NCBI GenBank assembly: GCA_945888625.1
Contig: CAMDAH010000013.1
Coordinates: 1 to 61,207 of the forward strand
DNA from: Chryseobacterium gleum
GTDB lineage: Bacteria; Bacteroidota; Bacteroidia; Flavobacteriales_D; Crocinitomicaceae
Length of the DNA stretch: 61,207 nt
Reading direction: 5' to 3'
Part shown: piece after piece, positions 1 to 8,157 of the stretch
Layout of the letters: each line of letters opens with the position of its first letter
How positions within the stretch are numbered: position 1 is the stretch's first letter
Notes under the pieces: generated by a model
What the model was told of the DNA's origin: nothing
What the model saw: only the letters and a program-made list of their open reading frames with translations
The model's database searches: none
Made by a program: the position numbers and the translations under genes

Positions 1-92
1 TTCAAACCCCATCTGTTCTAATAGGAGGTTAATCCCTTTTTTTAACCCTAAATTAAAACCACATAAGAAACGCTTTCCTCAATTGCGGGGTG

Positions 93-122
93 CAAAGGTA
101 ACTACTTTTTTTATTCTAACAA
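93..122 (-). promoter_or_regulatory. Bacteroidota-type promoter reading off the left edge
   Basis: On the minus strand TTG (complement of 120-122) is followed after exactly 19 bases by TACCTTTG (complement of 93-100). This matches the Bacteroidota housekeeping consensus TTG-N19-TAnnTTTG. Transcription would start near 87 and run leftward. The roughly 85 bases of leader up to the edge hold no convincing ORF; an ATG at 12-10 could begin a gene outside the window, but too little is visible to say. The stretch 123-192 is AT-rich and shows nothing else. Confidence 0.65.
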
Positions 123-192
123 TCTTTTATTGAAAAAAAAATAGCTGAAAAAAATTTAAAAAATAATAGTAATAAAAACCAACTAGATACGA

Positions 193-825
193 TTAAATCG
201 CTGGTGTTAAAGTACGCTTGAATTGTATTAAATCTGGGTTATCAATCATTAATCCACTAACCGAACTAAAAGATTTTAATGCAGATTTACATTTTTCTAA
301 ACATGATTCCATTGTATCGATCGATATGTAGCAGGTAGAATCCTCAATCCTGGCATTTTTGTCGGGCACTAACACAAAACGTTCGGCATTTTGAATAGCT
401 GTTTCATTATCTAATGATAAAAAAACAAAAAAACAGGCAAACTTTAGCGCTTCTTTTTTAGATATTAACTTTACTTCGTTATTATCCAAAATAACTAATG
501 TGTGATTAGCCAAAAGAATACCTATTCTATCTTTAAGAATTTGCATGTCACTTTTTGACCAAAAATTTAAGACAGGGAACAAATGCAACAGGTCGAAAGT
601 GTCATTCGTATTCAAAATTACTCTATCCACTTTTTTATTTCTACGTTTGGCTACGTAAAACCAATAACGTATCGCAATGATTAGTAAAATTGTTGCAAGT
701 ATACCTGCTGTTTTAGCTAATAAAATTAGATTAAAAAATACGCCAAAGGGCACTAGGGTAAGTAGTAAAAAAAATACCGCAATCCACAATGGAAAGCGGT
801 ATTGAACATTATTTTTATCGGTCAT
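193..825 (-). CDS. Hypothetical two-helix membrane protein
   Basis: Not recognised. The 210-residue product has a short polar start, two adjacent hydrophobic segments (about 13-31 and 33-55) forming a membrane hairpin, a basic stretch after the second helix (KRRNKKVDR), and a soluble remainder of about 145 residues. There is no signal peptide and no catalytic motif. The positive-inside rule would place the C-terminal part in the cytoplasm. It lies 5 bases downstream of a 64-residue gene on the same strand, so the two are probably co-transcribed. Function unknown; the coding call rests on ORF length, AT-rich codon use like its neighbours, and context. Confidence 0.7.
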   Translation of the reverse strand: MTDKNNVQYRFPLWIAVFFLLLTLVPFGVFFNLILLAKTAGILATILLIIAIRYWFYVAKRRNKKVDRVILNTNDTFDLLHLFPVLNFWSKSDMQILKDRIGILLANHTLVILDNNEVKLISKKEALKFACFFVFLSLDNETAIQNAERFVLVPDKNARIEDSTCYISIDTMESCLEKCKSALKSFSSVSGLMIDNPDLIQFKRTLTPAI

Positions 826-830
826 AATAA

Positions 831-1025
831 TTAACTAGCTACCCATTTATCATTTAGCATCTCTCCCCGAATAATAACAGTTTTGGATCGCGAATAATCT
901 TCTGCCGCCATTAACATTTGTTCTTTTGTATCTCTTCTAATCAATATCGATCCTGACCCTTGAGATTTGATTTCAATGTAGAAACCGTTTTTAAGTCTTG
1001 CCGGCCGAGTAGGTGGTCTTCCCAT
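831..1025 (-). CDS. Small conserved hypothetical protein with AT-hook-like start
   Basis: A 64-residue basic protein that begins MGRPPTRPARLKNGFYIEI. The GRPP core resembles an AT-hook, which binds the minor groove of AT-rich DNA, and the following segment is predicted to be mainly beta strand. I believe similar short proteins with a GRPP...RLK..FYIE start occur in other Flavobacteriia, but I cannot check this. A DNA-binding role is inference only. It precedes the 210-residue membrane protein by 5 bases on the same strand. Confidence 0.6.
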   Translation of the reverse strand: MGRPPTRPARLKNGFYIEIKSQGSGSILIRRDTKEQMLMAAEDYSRSKTVIIRGEMLNDKWVAS

Positions 1026-1159
1026 TTTTTTCTTTTGTTTTTAAAAATTAGTTGCTAAATATAGGCATAATTTGTGAGATAATCTCAAAATAAACGAAAT
1101 TGAATTTGTTATCAATGTGAATTTTAAGTTAAAACACCCCTTAAGCATAAAAGTTTAAA

Positions 1160-1167
1160 TACTTTTG
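1160..1167 (+). promoter_or_regulatory. -7 element (TACTTTTG) of the ABC-F gene
   Basis: TACTTTTG matches TAnnTTTG and ends only 3 bases before the ATG at 1171, so the transcript would be leaderless or nearly so. No TTG sits at the expected -33 distance. Confidence 0.5.
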
Positions 1168-1170
1168 TAG

Positions 1171-3063
1171 ATGATTAATTTAGAAAAGCTTGGCTATTTT
1201 TTACCACAAGGACATTTATTTCAACAAGTAAGTTTACAAATCAATAAAGGCGATAAAGTTGGACTAGTAGGAAAAAACGGCGCAGGCAAATCTACATTGC
1301 TAAAAATTTTATCCGGAAGAACTAAACCTAGCGAAGGAAATGTTCATTTGCCCAAAGGAACTATCTTAGGATATTTAACGCAAGACATTGTAATCGATTC
1401 AAATAAAAGTGTTTTTGAATACCTCAATTGTTCTAACGAAAGAATAAATTTTATTCGATTAAGACTAGATGAAATAAATAATGAATTAATTGTTAGAACA
1501 GACTATGAAAGCGACCATTATGCCGAGTTACTTGATGAGTTAAGCGAAAAAAATCATGAGTTTCAATTAATTGAAGGCTTTCAGTGGGAAGAAAAAATAA
1601 TGACAGCCTTAAACGGACTTGGTTTTAGCACTAAAGACATTCACAAAAGCCTAAATACATTTTCAGGGGGGTGGAAGATGCGCGCAGAGTTAGCTCGAAT
1701 TTTAGTCAATCAGCCCGATATTTTACTGCTTGACGAACCAACCAATCACTTGGACATTTTGTCAATTGGATGGCTTGAAACGTACCTTCAGCGATTTGAC
1801 GGTGTTGTTATCATTATCTCTCACGATCGATTTTTCCTCGATAATGTTACACAAAGAACCTTGGAAATAAGCATGCATAAAATATTCGACTTTCCTTATG
1901 GATATACCAAGTATAAGTCTATTCGTGAAGAGGAAATGGGACGCTTAGAACAAGCGAAAAAACAACAAGACAAAGACATTAAACATACAGAGGAACTCAT
2001 CAATAAATTTAGGGCAAAGCAATCTAAAGCCGCGTTTGCACAATCGTTAATTAAAAAACTTGATAAAACCGAGCGAATAGAAATAGAAAAGGAATCCTAC
2101 AGCGGCATCCGAATTTCGTTTCCTCTAAGCGTTCAACCAGGTAAATGGGTATTGGAGATGAGTAATCTTGGAAAGTCGTATGGTGACAAAACGCTCTTTA
2201 AACAGGTTAATTTAACTGTGGGACGAGGTGAGAAAATAGCACTATTAGGTCCAAATGGGGTTGGAAAATCAACATTGCTAAAAGCCATCATGCGATCAAT
2301 CGATTTTGAGGGCGATGTAACCAATGGGCACAACGTAAATCTTGCTTATTTTGCACAAGATCAGGCCGAAAAATTAGATACAAGTCTAACAGTTTATGAA
2401 ACAGTGGATCATATTGCAAAAGGTGAGCTACGAAAAAATTTAAGAACCATTCTCGGTGCGTTTTTATTTTCAGGTGAAATTGTTGAAAAAAAAGTGAGCG
2501 TTTTATCTGGTGGAGAGCGCACCCGACTAGCTCTTTGTCAGTTGCTGCTTAGCCCCTCTAACTTTATTATTTTGGATGAACCAACAAATCATTTGGATAT
2601 GCAGAGTAAGGAAATATTGAAATCAGCCCTAATCAATTATGCAGGTACATTTATTGTTGTTTCGCACGACCGTGAATTTTTGGAAGGGCTAACGAACAGG
2701 ATATGGGACATTGAAAATGAAAATCTTAAAATCCACCACTTTTCACTTAACGAATACTTAAGTTACAAAAACGAAAATAAACTTAAATTAGACCAGCTTC
2801 CACAACAAAATGCCAGTAAAAGCAAAACGCTAAAAGTGAATAAAACCGATGAAGGAAGTAAGGCTTTAGCTAAAGAAATACAAATCATTGAAAAAAAAAT
2901 TGAAGTCCTAGAAAGTGAAATAATCACATTAAATACGCTGCTCGGCAATCTTAGCTACGGTGAAGATGGATTTGATACTGCCTTGGAAAATCATAAAAAT
3001 AAAAAAAATGAATTGTCAAAATTGATGGAGGAATGGGAAGCCATCATGTTGAAGCAAAATTAA
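1171..3063 (+). CDS. ABC-F family ATPase (Uup/EttA-like)
   Basis: A soluble duplicated ABC ATPase of 630 residues without membrane segments, as expected for ABC-F ribosome-associated factors. Domain 1 has Walker A GKNGAGKST (34-42), an FSGGW signature near 164 and LLDEPTNHLD near 187. Domain 2 has GPNGVGKST near 361, LSGGE near 445 and LDEPTNHLD near 468. The charged inter-domain linker (about 245-300) fits the P-site tRNA interaction motif of the family. The last 75 residues look like a coiled coil, which favours a Uup-type member (E. coli Uup is of similar length). ABC-F proteins act on ribosomes stalled or idle at the P/E site; some give antibiotic resistance, but nothing here indicates that. 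The first signature is FSGGW rather than LSGGE. Confidence 0.95.
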   Translation: MINLEKLGYFLPQGHLFQQVSLQINKGDKVGLVGKNGAGKSTLLKILSGRTKPSEGNVHLPKGTILGYLTQDIVIDSNKSVFEYLNCSNERINFIRLRLDEINNELIVRTDYESDHYAELLDELSEKNHEFQLIEGFQWEEKIMTALNGLGFSTKDIHKSLNTFSGGWKMRAELARILVNQPDILLLDEPTNHLDILSIGWLETYLQRFDGVVIIISHDRFFLDNVTQRTLEISMHKIFDFPYGYTKYKSIREEEMGRLEQAKKQQDKDIKHTEELINKFRAKQSKAAFAQSLIKKLDKTERIEIEKESYSGIRISFPLSVQPGKWVLEMSNLGKSYGDKTLFKQVNLTVGRGEKIALLGPNGVGKSTLLKAIMRSIDFEGDVTNGHNVNLAYFAQDQAEKLDTSLTVYETVDHIAKGELRKNLRTILGAFLFSGEIVEKKVSVLSGGERTRLALCQLLLSPSNFIILDEPTNHLDMQSKEILKSALINYAGTFIVVSHDREFLEGLTNRIWDIENENLKIHHFSLNEYLSYKNENKLKLDQLPQQNASKSKTLKVNKTDEGSKALAKEIQIIEKKIEVLESEIITLNTLLGNLSYGEDGFDTALENHKNKKNELSKLMEEWEAIMLKQN

Positions 3064-3071
3064 TACTGAGC

Positions 3072-3103
3072 TTGTTCGTTTTTGTTTACTTTACGTAAAT
3101 TTG
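3072..3103 (+). promoter_or_regulatory. Promoter of the Rieske-like lipoprotein gene
   Basis: TTG (3072-3074), a 21-base spacer and TAAATTTG (3096-3103) end 4 bases before the ATG at 3108, predicting a leaderless or nearly leaderless transcript. Confidence 0.55.
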
Positions 3104-3107
3104 TGTT

Positions 3108-3533
3108 ATGAAAATTGCTTTTGTTATTACTTTATCGCTAATATTCTTTGTAAGTTCATGTGGAAAGAACAATCAAAATCCAGTTCCAAGCATTCCTTTT
3201 GATATGACCATCGACATTAATTTGCCAAGTTACTATCCATTGCAAGGTGTTGGATCTTGGGTTTACGTTTTAGGAGGGTCAAGAGGTATTATCGTATATA
3301 GAAGATCACTCGATGAATTTGTTGCTTTTGATCGTCATTCTCCCATGGATCCAAACGGGACTTGTTTTCTGCCTCTTTTTCCGGACCAAGATAATTTCCT
3401 GCAATTAAAAGATACTTGTAGCAGTGCCCTATTTTCTTTGTATGATGGGGGGGCCATTTCTGGTTCACAATTCGGACTGAGACAATATGCTACCCAATTC
3501 AACGGTTTAAATTTACTGCGTATTTACAATTAG
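3108..3533 (+). CDS. Rieske-fold-like lipoprotein with degenerate cluster ligands
   Basis: A 141-residue lipoprotein: hydrophobic signal followed by a lipobox ending at Cys18 (FFVSSC). The mature part has the strand layout of a Rieske domain: 'IIVYRRSLDEFVAFDRHSP' followed by 'TCSSALFSLYDGGAISG' and a final 'LRQYATQF'. In true Rieske proteins the two Fe-S loops are CxH and CxxH. Here they read DRH (75-77) and CSSA (104-107), so one Cys and one His are missing and a 2Fe-2S cluster of Rieske type is unlikely. Cys86 and Cys104 could form a disulfide. Bacteroidota carry related lipoproteins; role unknown. A ferredoxin gene starts 4 bases after the stop, so the two are probably co-transcribed. Confidence 0.8.
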   Translation: MKIAFVITLSLIFFVSSCGKNNQNPVPSIPFDMTIDINLPSYYPLQGVGSWVYVLGGSRGIIVYRRSLDEFVAFDRHSPMDPNGTCFLPLFPDQDNFLQLKDTCSSALFSLYDGGAISGSQFGLRQYATQFNGLNLLRIYN

Positions 3534-3537
3534 CCAC

Positions 3538-3858
3538 ATGAGTGAGATAAAAGTTACAATAATTGATCGGGAAGGCAATTCGCATGAATTAGTTGGCCCT
3601 ACGGATATGAGTATGAATATTATGGAGCTTTGCAAAGCATATGAACTACCCGTTTTAGGCGAGTGCGGAGGAATGGCTATGTGTGCAACCTGTCAATGTT
3701 ATTTGGAATCAGATACCACCTTGAATGATCAAAGCGACGCAGAGCTAGACATGTTAGATCAAGCATTTTTTGTAAAACCGAATAGCCGATTGGGTTGTCA
3801 AATACAGCTGTCTGAAGAAATCGATGGAATCGTTGTAAGATTAGCACCCGAAGCTTAG
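3538..3858 (+). CDS. 2Fe-2S ferredoxin, adrenodoxin type
   Basis: A 106-residue soluble electron carrier. Four cysteines ligate a 2Fe-2S cluster in the adrenodoxin/ISC-ferredoxin spacing C-x5-C-x2-C-x34-C (Cys43, 49, 52, 87), with the hallmark GECGGMAMCATCQC and LGCQIQ. Such ferredoxins feed electrons to cluster assembly or to monooxygenases; the partner cannot be told here. It follows the Rieske-like lipoprotein gene by 4 bases. Its TAG stop (3856-3858) overlaps the stop of the convergent nadE by 3-4 bases. Confidence 0.93.
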   Translation: MSEIKVTIIDREGNSHELVGPTDMSMNIMELCKAYELPVLGECGGMAMCATCQCYLESDTTLNDQSDAELDMLDQAFFVKPNSRLGCQIQLSEEIDGIVVRLAPEA

Positions 3859-4625
3859 GCTATTAAATCGTTTGGAATTTTACACACCGGAATCGGCAAC
3901 ATTTTATGCTGATTGATTCGGTTAAAGGTCCTGTAAATCTCCAACACTTGCTTCTGCCTATCTGATAAAGTAGTTTCTTCTCCATTGAATTCCATCGCCC
4001 ACTCTAATTCTGGGTAGCTAGCTCCGATTTGATCCTCATCACTTCTTCCATCGCCCCATAAACCATCTGTTGGTTTAGCTTCGAGAATCTCAGGAAGAAT
4101 TCCTACGTGTTTCCCAACTGCCCAAACCTGCGATTTTGATAGGTCGGCAATTGGACTAAGATCAACGCCACCATCGCCATACTTCGTATAAAATCCTATT
4201 CCAAAATCTTCGATTTTATTACCAGTTCCCGCAACAAGACAATTATTGGTTTGAGCAACAGCGTATAAAGTTGTCATTCTGAGCCGTGATCGTGAATTTG
4301 CCATACTTAAACTATTATTCTTGCAATCGGAAGGCATGGACGTTTCAAATTGTGAGAATAAGTCACTTAAATTAATCTCCAATTCTTTACTGTTTTTATA
4401 TTTCGAATTAAGGTAAACTAAGTGTTTGTTAGCTAGATTGTATTCTTGCGTAGATTGATGTATGGGCAAATTAATGGCGATTACTTTTAATCCGGTCATG
4501 GCGCATAATTCAGAGGTAACTGCAGAATCTATTCCCCCAGAAATACCAACTACAAAACCATCCATGCGGGCATTTAGGGCATATTCCTTTAGCCAAGAAA
4601 CAATATGATCAATTAATTTATCCAA
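3855..4625 (-). CDS. nadE: NAD synthase, ammonia-dependent
   Basis: Catalyses the last step of NAD synthesis: ATP-dependent amidation of nicotinic acid adenine dinucleotide. The P-loop-like PP-loop SGGIDS is at 29-34. Further family motifs are SRSRLRMTTLYAVAQ, GTGNKIEDFGIGFYTKYGDGG and DLSKSQVW. The length (256) suits the single-domain ammonia-dependent form; there is no N-terminal nitrilase/glutaminase domain. The gene lies 9 bases downstream of an outer-membrane barrel gene on the same strand and next to the divergent gldB. nadE beside gldBC is an arrangement I associate with Flavobacteriia. Confidence 0.95.
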   Translation of the reverse strand: MDKLIDHIVSWLKEYALNARMDGFVVGISGGIDSAVTSELCAMTGLKVIAINLPIHQSTQEYNLANKHLVYLNSKYKNSKELEINLSDLFSQFETSMPSDCKNNSLSMANSRSRLRMTTLYAVAQTNNCLVAGTGNKIEDFGIGFYTKYGDGGVDLSPIADLSKSQVWAVGKHVGILPEILEAKPTDGLWGDGRSDEDQIGASYPELEWAMEFNGEETTLSDRQKQVLEIYRTFNRINQHKMLPIPVCKIPNDLIA

Positions 4626-4634
4626 AATATGGTA

Positions 4635-5423
4635 TCAAAATAGAATAGAAATCTTTAATAGCAATTGGTTTTGCTTCGATTTGGTATAAAAATAAGTACC
4701 TGAGTTATTAGATAAGGTATAATTTTTATCACTGAAGCGAAAGTGCATTGGAGTTAAGCCATAGAAAAAGCCAATTTCAGGAACTAAGGTAGTGGTGCCT
4801 ACAAAATTCCATTCTGCCCCTGCTGAAAAGCCGATAGATCCTTTGTAGAAAAAAGTTTCACCAAATGATTTCATGGAAACGTTTTCTTTTGCTAGACCAG
4901 ACACTGCATCAATACCTTTATCATTAATCTTTTGGGAAACCAAAAAACTATTGCGCAAACCAAATTTTCCAAAATACCTCCAGTCTCCGATAGGCTCTGT
5001 TCTAAAAAGTAACATTAAAGGAATGGTGACATAAACAGGTTTAATTTGTCGTTCAATTAGTTGATAAGAAGTTCCACCCGCCTCATCTTGTCCCAATATT
5101 TGATTATCCGTGTAATTATAAAAAACAGCACTGTCACCTGCTTTATACTTTAATGTTTCAAAATCAAATTCTAAACCCGTAGCTAAACCAAGATTTGTTG
5201 AATTTTTGAAACTTGTATGAATGATAACGCCTACGGACAAATCGGTGCCAACGCCATTATTACTCATCTTATTACTTCCCATCTTTTGAAAATTCAAACC
5301 AAAATTACCAGTCATTCCTGCTTGTATTTTCTTAGCAGATACAGATTGAGCATTGATAATATGAATAGTAAAGAATAAAATAACAACTAATGAAATTTTA
5401 TAAAAAGTAGAAGGATTTTTCAT
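4635..5423 (-). CDS. Secreted outer-membrane beta-barrel protein (PorT-like)
   Basis: A product of 262 residues with signal peptide MKNPSTFYKISLVVILFF... ending about NAQ, then alternating hydrophobic/polar strands with aromatic ends and a C-terminal 'LLLKISILF' typical of outer-membrane barrels of the PorT/OMP_b-brl type. The reading frame is open 30 bases further upstream (to 5453), but I choose the ATG at 5423: it gives a proper signal peptide, and a promoter -7 element at 5451-5458 would put transcription start inside the longer version. It is probably co-transcribed with nadE. Substrate or partner unknown. Confidence 0.85.
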   Translation of the reverse strand: MKNPSTFYKISLVVILFFTIHIINAQSVSAKKIQAGMTGNFGLNFQKMGSNKMSNNGVGTDLSVGVIIHTSFKNSTNLGLATGLEFDFETLKYKAGDSAVFYNYTDNQILGQDEAGGTSYQLIERQIKPVYVTIPLMLLFRTEPIGDWRYFGKFGLRNSFLVSQKINDKGIDAVSGLAKENVSMKSFGETFFYKGSIGFSAGAEWNFVGTTTLVPEIGFFYGLTPMHFRFSDKNYTLSNNSGTYFYTKSKQNQLLLKISILF

Positions 5424-5440
5424 GAGGTCTTTTTTATGAT

Positions 5441-5448
5441 TAAATTTG
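5441..5448 (+). promoter_or_regulatory. -7 element (TAAATTTG) for gldB
   Basis: TAAATTTG ends 20 bases before the gldB ATG. It lies 2 bases from a mirror-image element on the other strand (5451-5458), so the two start sites overlap head-on. Confidence 0.5.
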
Positions 5449-5450
5449 AA

Positions 5451-5458
5451 CAAAATTA
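5451..5458 (-). promoter_or_regulatory. -7 element (TAATTTTG) for the outer-membrane barrel gene
   Basis: On the minus strand this reads TAATTTTG, 27 bases upstream of the ATG at 5423. It supports the shorter start of that gene. Confidence 0.5.
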
Positions 5459-5468
5459 ATAATTAATA

Positions 5469-6476
5469 ATGAAAAGTGTTACTACATGCCTATTTATACT
5501 CTTTCTAGCATTTCTTTCTTCGTGCAACAGAAATAAGTACCATGTAAATATAGAAAATATTTCCCTCCCACTCGAATTTATTAACCTTGATTCTATTCTT
5601 TACACGACCCATGGCGGCGCATTACTAAAAAAGAAAAATGAATTCCTGAAAAAAGATGCTGATTTATTTAATTATAATCTTGAGTATTGTTACCACATCA
5701 AAACCTCATCAGATACGGCCTTTCAGAATGGAATTTCCTTGTTTTTTCAAGATAAATACATCCAACGATTAGAAAAAACCATTGCCAAACAATTTTCAAT
5801 TAAAGAAAGAAAAGAAGTAGAATTACGCGACGCATTTAAACGCTTAAAATACCATTTTCCAAAAGGAAATTTACCACTGCGTATAGCTTATATCAACTCG
5901 CTTTTTACAGCAAGTGCTAATAGCTCAGATTATTTTATCGCCATTGGATTGGATCGCTATTTAGGGGAAAAAGAAAAAGTGATTAAGGAGTTGCCGGGTA
6001 ATCAGTTTTACGATTGGATAAAAGTTGGAATGGACAAGCAATTTCTTACGAGGGATGTCCTTTTAAGCTGGCTGATGGCACATTACATCAATGAAACTAA
6101 TGAAAACTACGCAAGCGAAATGATTCGATGGGGGAAATTACTATTCATAACACACGCTTGTTTGCCGGAACTAGAAGACAACATCATTGTTCGCTATTCG
6201 AAAAAAGACCATGAATGGGCTGTAAATAACGAAGCCTCTTTTTGGAAATACCTTGTGAAAGAAGAATTGTTATTTGTTACTTCAGATGAACCCAAGCAAA
6301 ACTTATTACACGAAGGCCCTTTTTCAACTGGTTTACCCAAAGAAAGCCCAGATCGAATGGGACAATTTTTAGGCTATCAAATGGTAAAACAATACATGGA
6401 TAAAGAAGATATTAGCTTAGAAAAATTAATTTCAATGCCTTACAATACTATTTTACAGTCCTACGAACCAGAATAA
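5469..6476 (+). CDS. gldB: Gliding motility lipoprotein GldB
   Basis: A 335-residue lipoprotein with lipobox LSSC (Cys19). The overall pattern (short lipoprotein signal, 'ISLPLEFINLDSILY', 'LPLRIAYINSLFTASA', a long helical middle, and a C-terminal 'GRxxGxxxG'-like 'DRMGQFLGYQMVKQYM') matches the GldB family of Bacteroidota, which is required for gliding in Flavobacterium and is fixed to the cell envelope. gldC follows 6 bases downstream, the usual partner. The middle of the protein carries a DUF2268-like helical fold related to metallopeptidases, but no HExxH is visible. Many non-gliding Bacteroidota keep gldBC, so motility cannot be concluded. Confidence 0.9.
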   Translation: MKSVTTCLFILFLAFLSSCNRNKYHVNIENISLPLEFINLDSILYTTHGGALLKKKNEFLKKDADLFNYNLEYCYHIKTSSDTAFQNGISLFFQDKYIQRLEKTIAKQFSIKERKEVELRDAFKRLKYHFPKGNLPLRIAYINSLFTASANSSDYFIAIGLDRYLGEKEKVIKELPGNQFYDWIKVGMDKQFLTRDVLLSWLMAHYINETNENYASEMIRWGKLLFITHACLPELEDNIIVRYSKKDHEWAVNNEASFWKYLVKEELLFVTSDEPKQNLLHEGPFSTGLPKESPDRMGQFLGYQMVKQYMDKEDISLEKLISMPYNTILQSYEPE

Positions 6477-6482
6477 TTAAAT

Positions 6483-6830
6483 ATGAATAAAGAAATCACC
6501 AAAACATCCGATATACTCATTAACATAGGTCTGAACCCTAACAAACTTCCCGTTTCCATTAAGTGGAATGCAGAAGACAATGGCTCAACTCCCCAAGAAG
6601 CAGAGGCATTTCTATTGTCTATTTGGGATAAAAAAGATAAAAACACACTCAAAATTGACTTATGGACACCAGACATGTCGGTGGAGGAAATGAAACAATT
6701 TTTTCATCAAACATTATTATCCATGTCTGACACCTTTGAAAAAGCAACCGGGGAGAATCTAATGGCAGAAGATTTAAGGGATTATTGCTACCATTTTGCA
6801 GAGAAAATGAATATCTTACCCAAAGAATGA
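6483..6830 (+). CDS. gldC: Gliding motility protein GldC
   Basis: A 115-residue cytoplasmic protein with the GldC pattern: 'ISIKWNAEDNGS', 'ALLLSIWDKKDKNTLKIDLWT' and 'MKQFFHQTLLSMSDTFEKATGE'. In Flavobacterium gldC enhances gliding together with gldB. No signal peptide or membrane segment. It starts 6 bases after gldB, and its stop overlaps the ATG of the next gene by 4 bases (ATGA), suggesting translational coupling. Confidence 0.9.
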   Translation: MNKEITKTSDILINIGLNPNKLPVSIKWNAEDNGSTPQEAEAFLLSIWDKKDKNTLKIDLWTPDMSVEEMKQFFHQTLLSMSDTFEKATGENLMAEDLRDYCYHFAEKMNILPKE

Positions 6831-7627
6831 AAACTATTTTAGAAAAGCTACACACTGAGCAAGGAGATGAAGTACTCTATTTCATTAAACTGAACGATGA
6901 AAAGGTGTGTTTAAATGACTTTATTGGACAGCAAATTACATTGCAGTACCTTGGGAAAATTATCTGTTCTAGTTGTAGTAAAATTACCGATAAATCATTT
7001 GGTCAAGGATTTTGTTACAAGTGCTTCAACGAAGCGCCCGAGGCAAGCCCCTGCATTATAAATCCTGAATTATGCGAAGCACATTTAGGAAAAGGGCGCG
7101 ATGTTGAATACGAAGAGCGAAATCACAACCAGCCACATTTTGTCTATTTTGCCGCAACTGACAAAGTGAAAATTGGAATTACACGCAACACGCAAATTCC
7201 AACAAGATGGATTGACCAAGGGGCACAATCCGCCATTATATTAGCAGAAACTCCCAATCGATATACAGCTGGAATCATCGAAGTTGCTTTGAAAGAAGCC
7301 TATGACGACAAAACAAACTGGCAAAATATGTTGAAGGATATTCGTGATGGTTCCATCGATTTAGTGGAAGAAAAATGGATAGCTCAAGAACTTTTACCAA
7401 CTGATCTTGCTGTTTATTTTACGGAAGATGAAGCCATTCTTAGCTTTAATTACCCAGTGAAAGAATATCCTTCGACATTAACATCAATGAATTTGGACAC
7501 AACGCCTACTATACAAGGGACATTAAGCGGAATTCGTGGCCAATATTTATACATAGATGGAAACAGGGTAATTAATATTAGAAGACACACTGGTTACGAA
7601 GTAAACATCCAATTGGGAAATGACTAA
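6827..7627 (+). CDS. DUF2797 family zinc-finger protein
   Basis: A 266-residue protein of the DUF2797 family: an N-terminal strand domain, a four-Cys knuckle CSSC...CYKC (Cys47, 50, 63, 66) likely to bind zinc, then 'HFVYFAATDKVKIGITR' and 'RWIDQGAQSAIILAETPNRYTAGIIE', which resemble a GIY-YIG-type nuclease fold (the GIY-like 'VYFAA...KIGITR'). Nuclease activity is not established. The frame is open to 6785, but the ATG at 6827 is preferred because it forms an ATGA overlap with the gldC stop. The next gene overlaps its end by 8 bases. Confidence 0.85.
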   Translation: MKTILEKLHTEQGDEVLYFIKLNDEKVCLNDFIGQQITLQYLGKIICSSCSKITDKSFGQGFCYKCFNEAPEASPCIINPELCEAHLGKGRDVEYEERNHNQPHFVYFAATDKVKIGITRNTQIPTRWIDQGAQSAIILAETPNRYTAGIIEVALKEAYDDKTNWQNMLKDIRDGSIDLVEEKWIAQELLPTDLAVYFTEDEAILSFNYPVKEYPSTLTSMNLDTTPTIQGTLSGIRGQYLYIDGNRVINIRRHTGYEVNIQLGND

Positions 7628-8108
7628 ATTAAAAACCTTACCGAATTTACTGCGATCTTTTTTGGATCTATTTTATCCTATTTTCAAAAAGTTTTTTAGT
7701 AAAACCACCTACTATTATGCCGTTTGTGGTGCCTCAAACATGGTCTTGAGTTGGGTATTATTTTATCTTTTCTATAACTATTTATTTCAACAACAAAAAT
7801 GGACGATTCCGCTTATTAACATGGCCGTTAATGCCTACACGATTAGTGCTGCAATATGCTTTGGAATTTCATTTATAATTGGTTTTACCTTATTAAAGTA
7901 TGTCGTTTTTACCGAAAGCGAAATAAAAGGAAGGGTGCAATTGTTCCGCTATGGAATAAGTGCCCTCATCTCTTTCGTAACGAGTTATTGCATTCTTCGG
8001 CTACTTATAGAAGTCTTCGGAGTCTATGCCTCTATTTCAAACGTAATAGCCTCTGTAATTGTCGCAATTATTAGTTACCTTATTCAGCGGAATTTCACCT
8101 TTCGGTAA
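7620..8108 (+). CDS. GtrA family membrane protein
   Basis: A 162-residue inner-membrane protein with four predicted helices (about 30-50, 60-85, 95-118, 125-150), the GtrA fold associated with flipping or handling of polyprenyl-linked sugars in surface glycosylation. The family hallmark 'NFTFR' ends the protein and 'CGASNMVLSW' precedes helix 1. It overlaps the DUF2797 gene by 8 bases, so it ends a four-gene chain beginning with gldB. A glycosyltransferase follows convergently. Confidence 0.88.
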   Translation: MTKLKTLPNLLRSFLDLFYPIFKKFFSKTTYYYAVCGASNMVLSWVLFYLFYNYLFQQQKWTIPLINMAVNAYTISAAICFGISFIIGFTLLKYVVFTESEIKGRVQLFRYGISALISFVTSYCILRLLIEVFGVYASISNVIASVIVAIISYLIQRNFTFR

Positions 8109-8157
8109 TTCAAAACCAAGAATAAATGGAGGACATTCAATCGTTCAAAGTTAAGCA

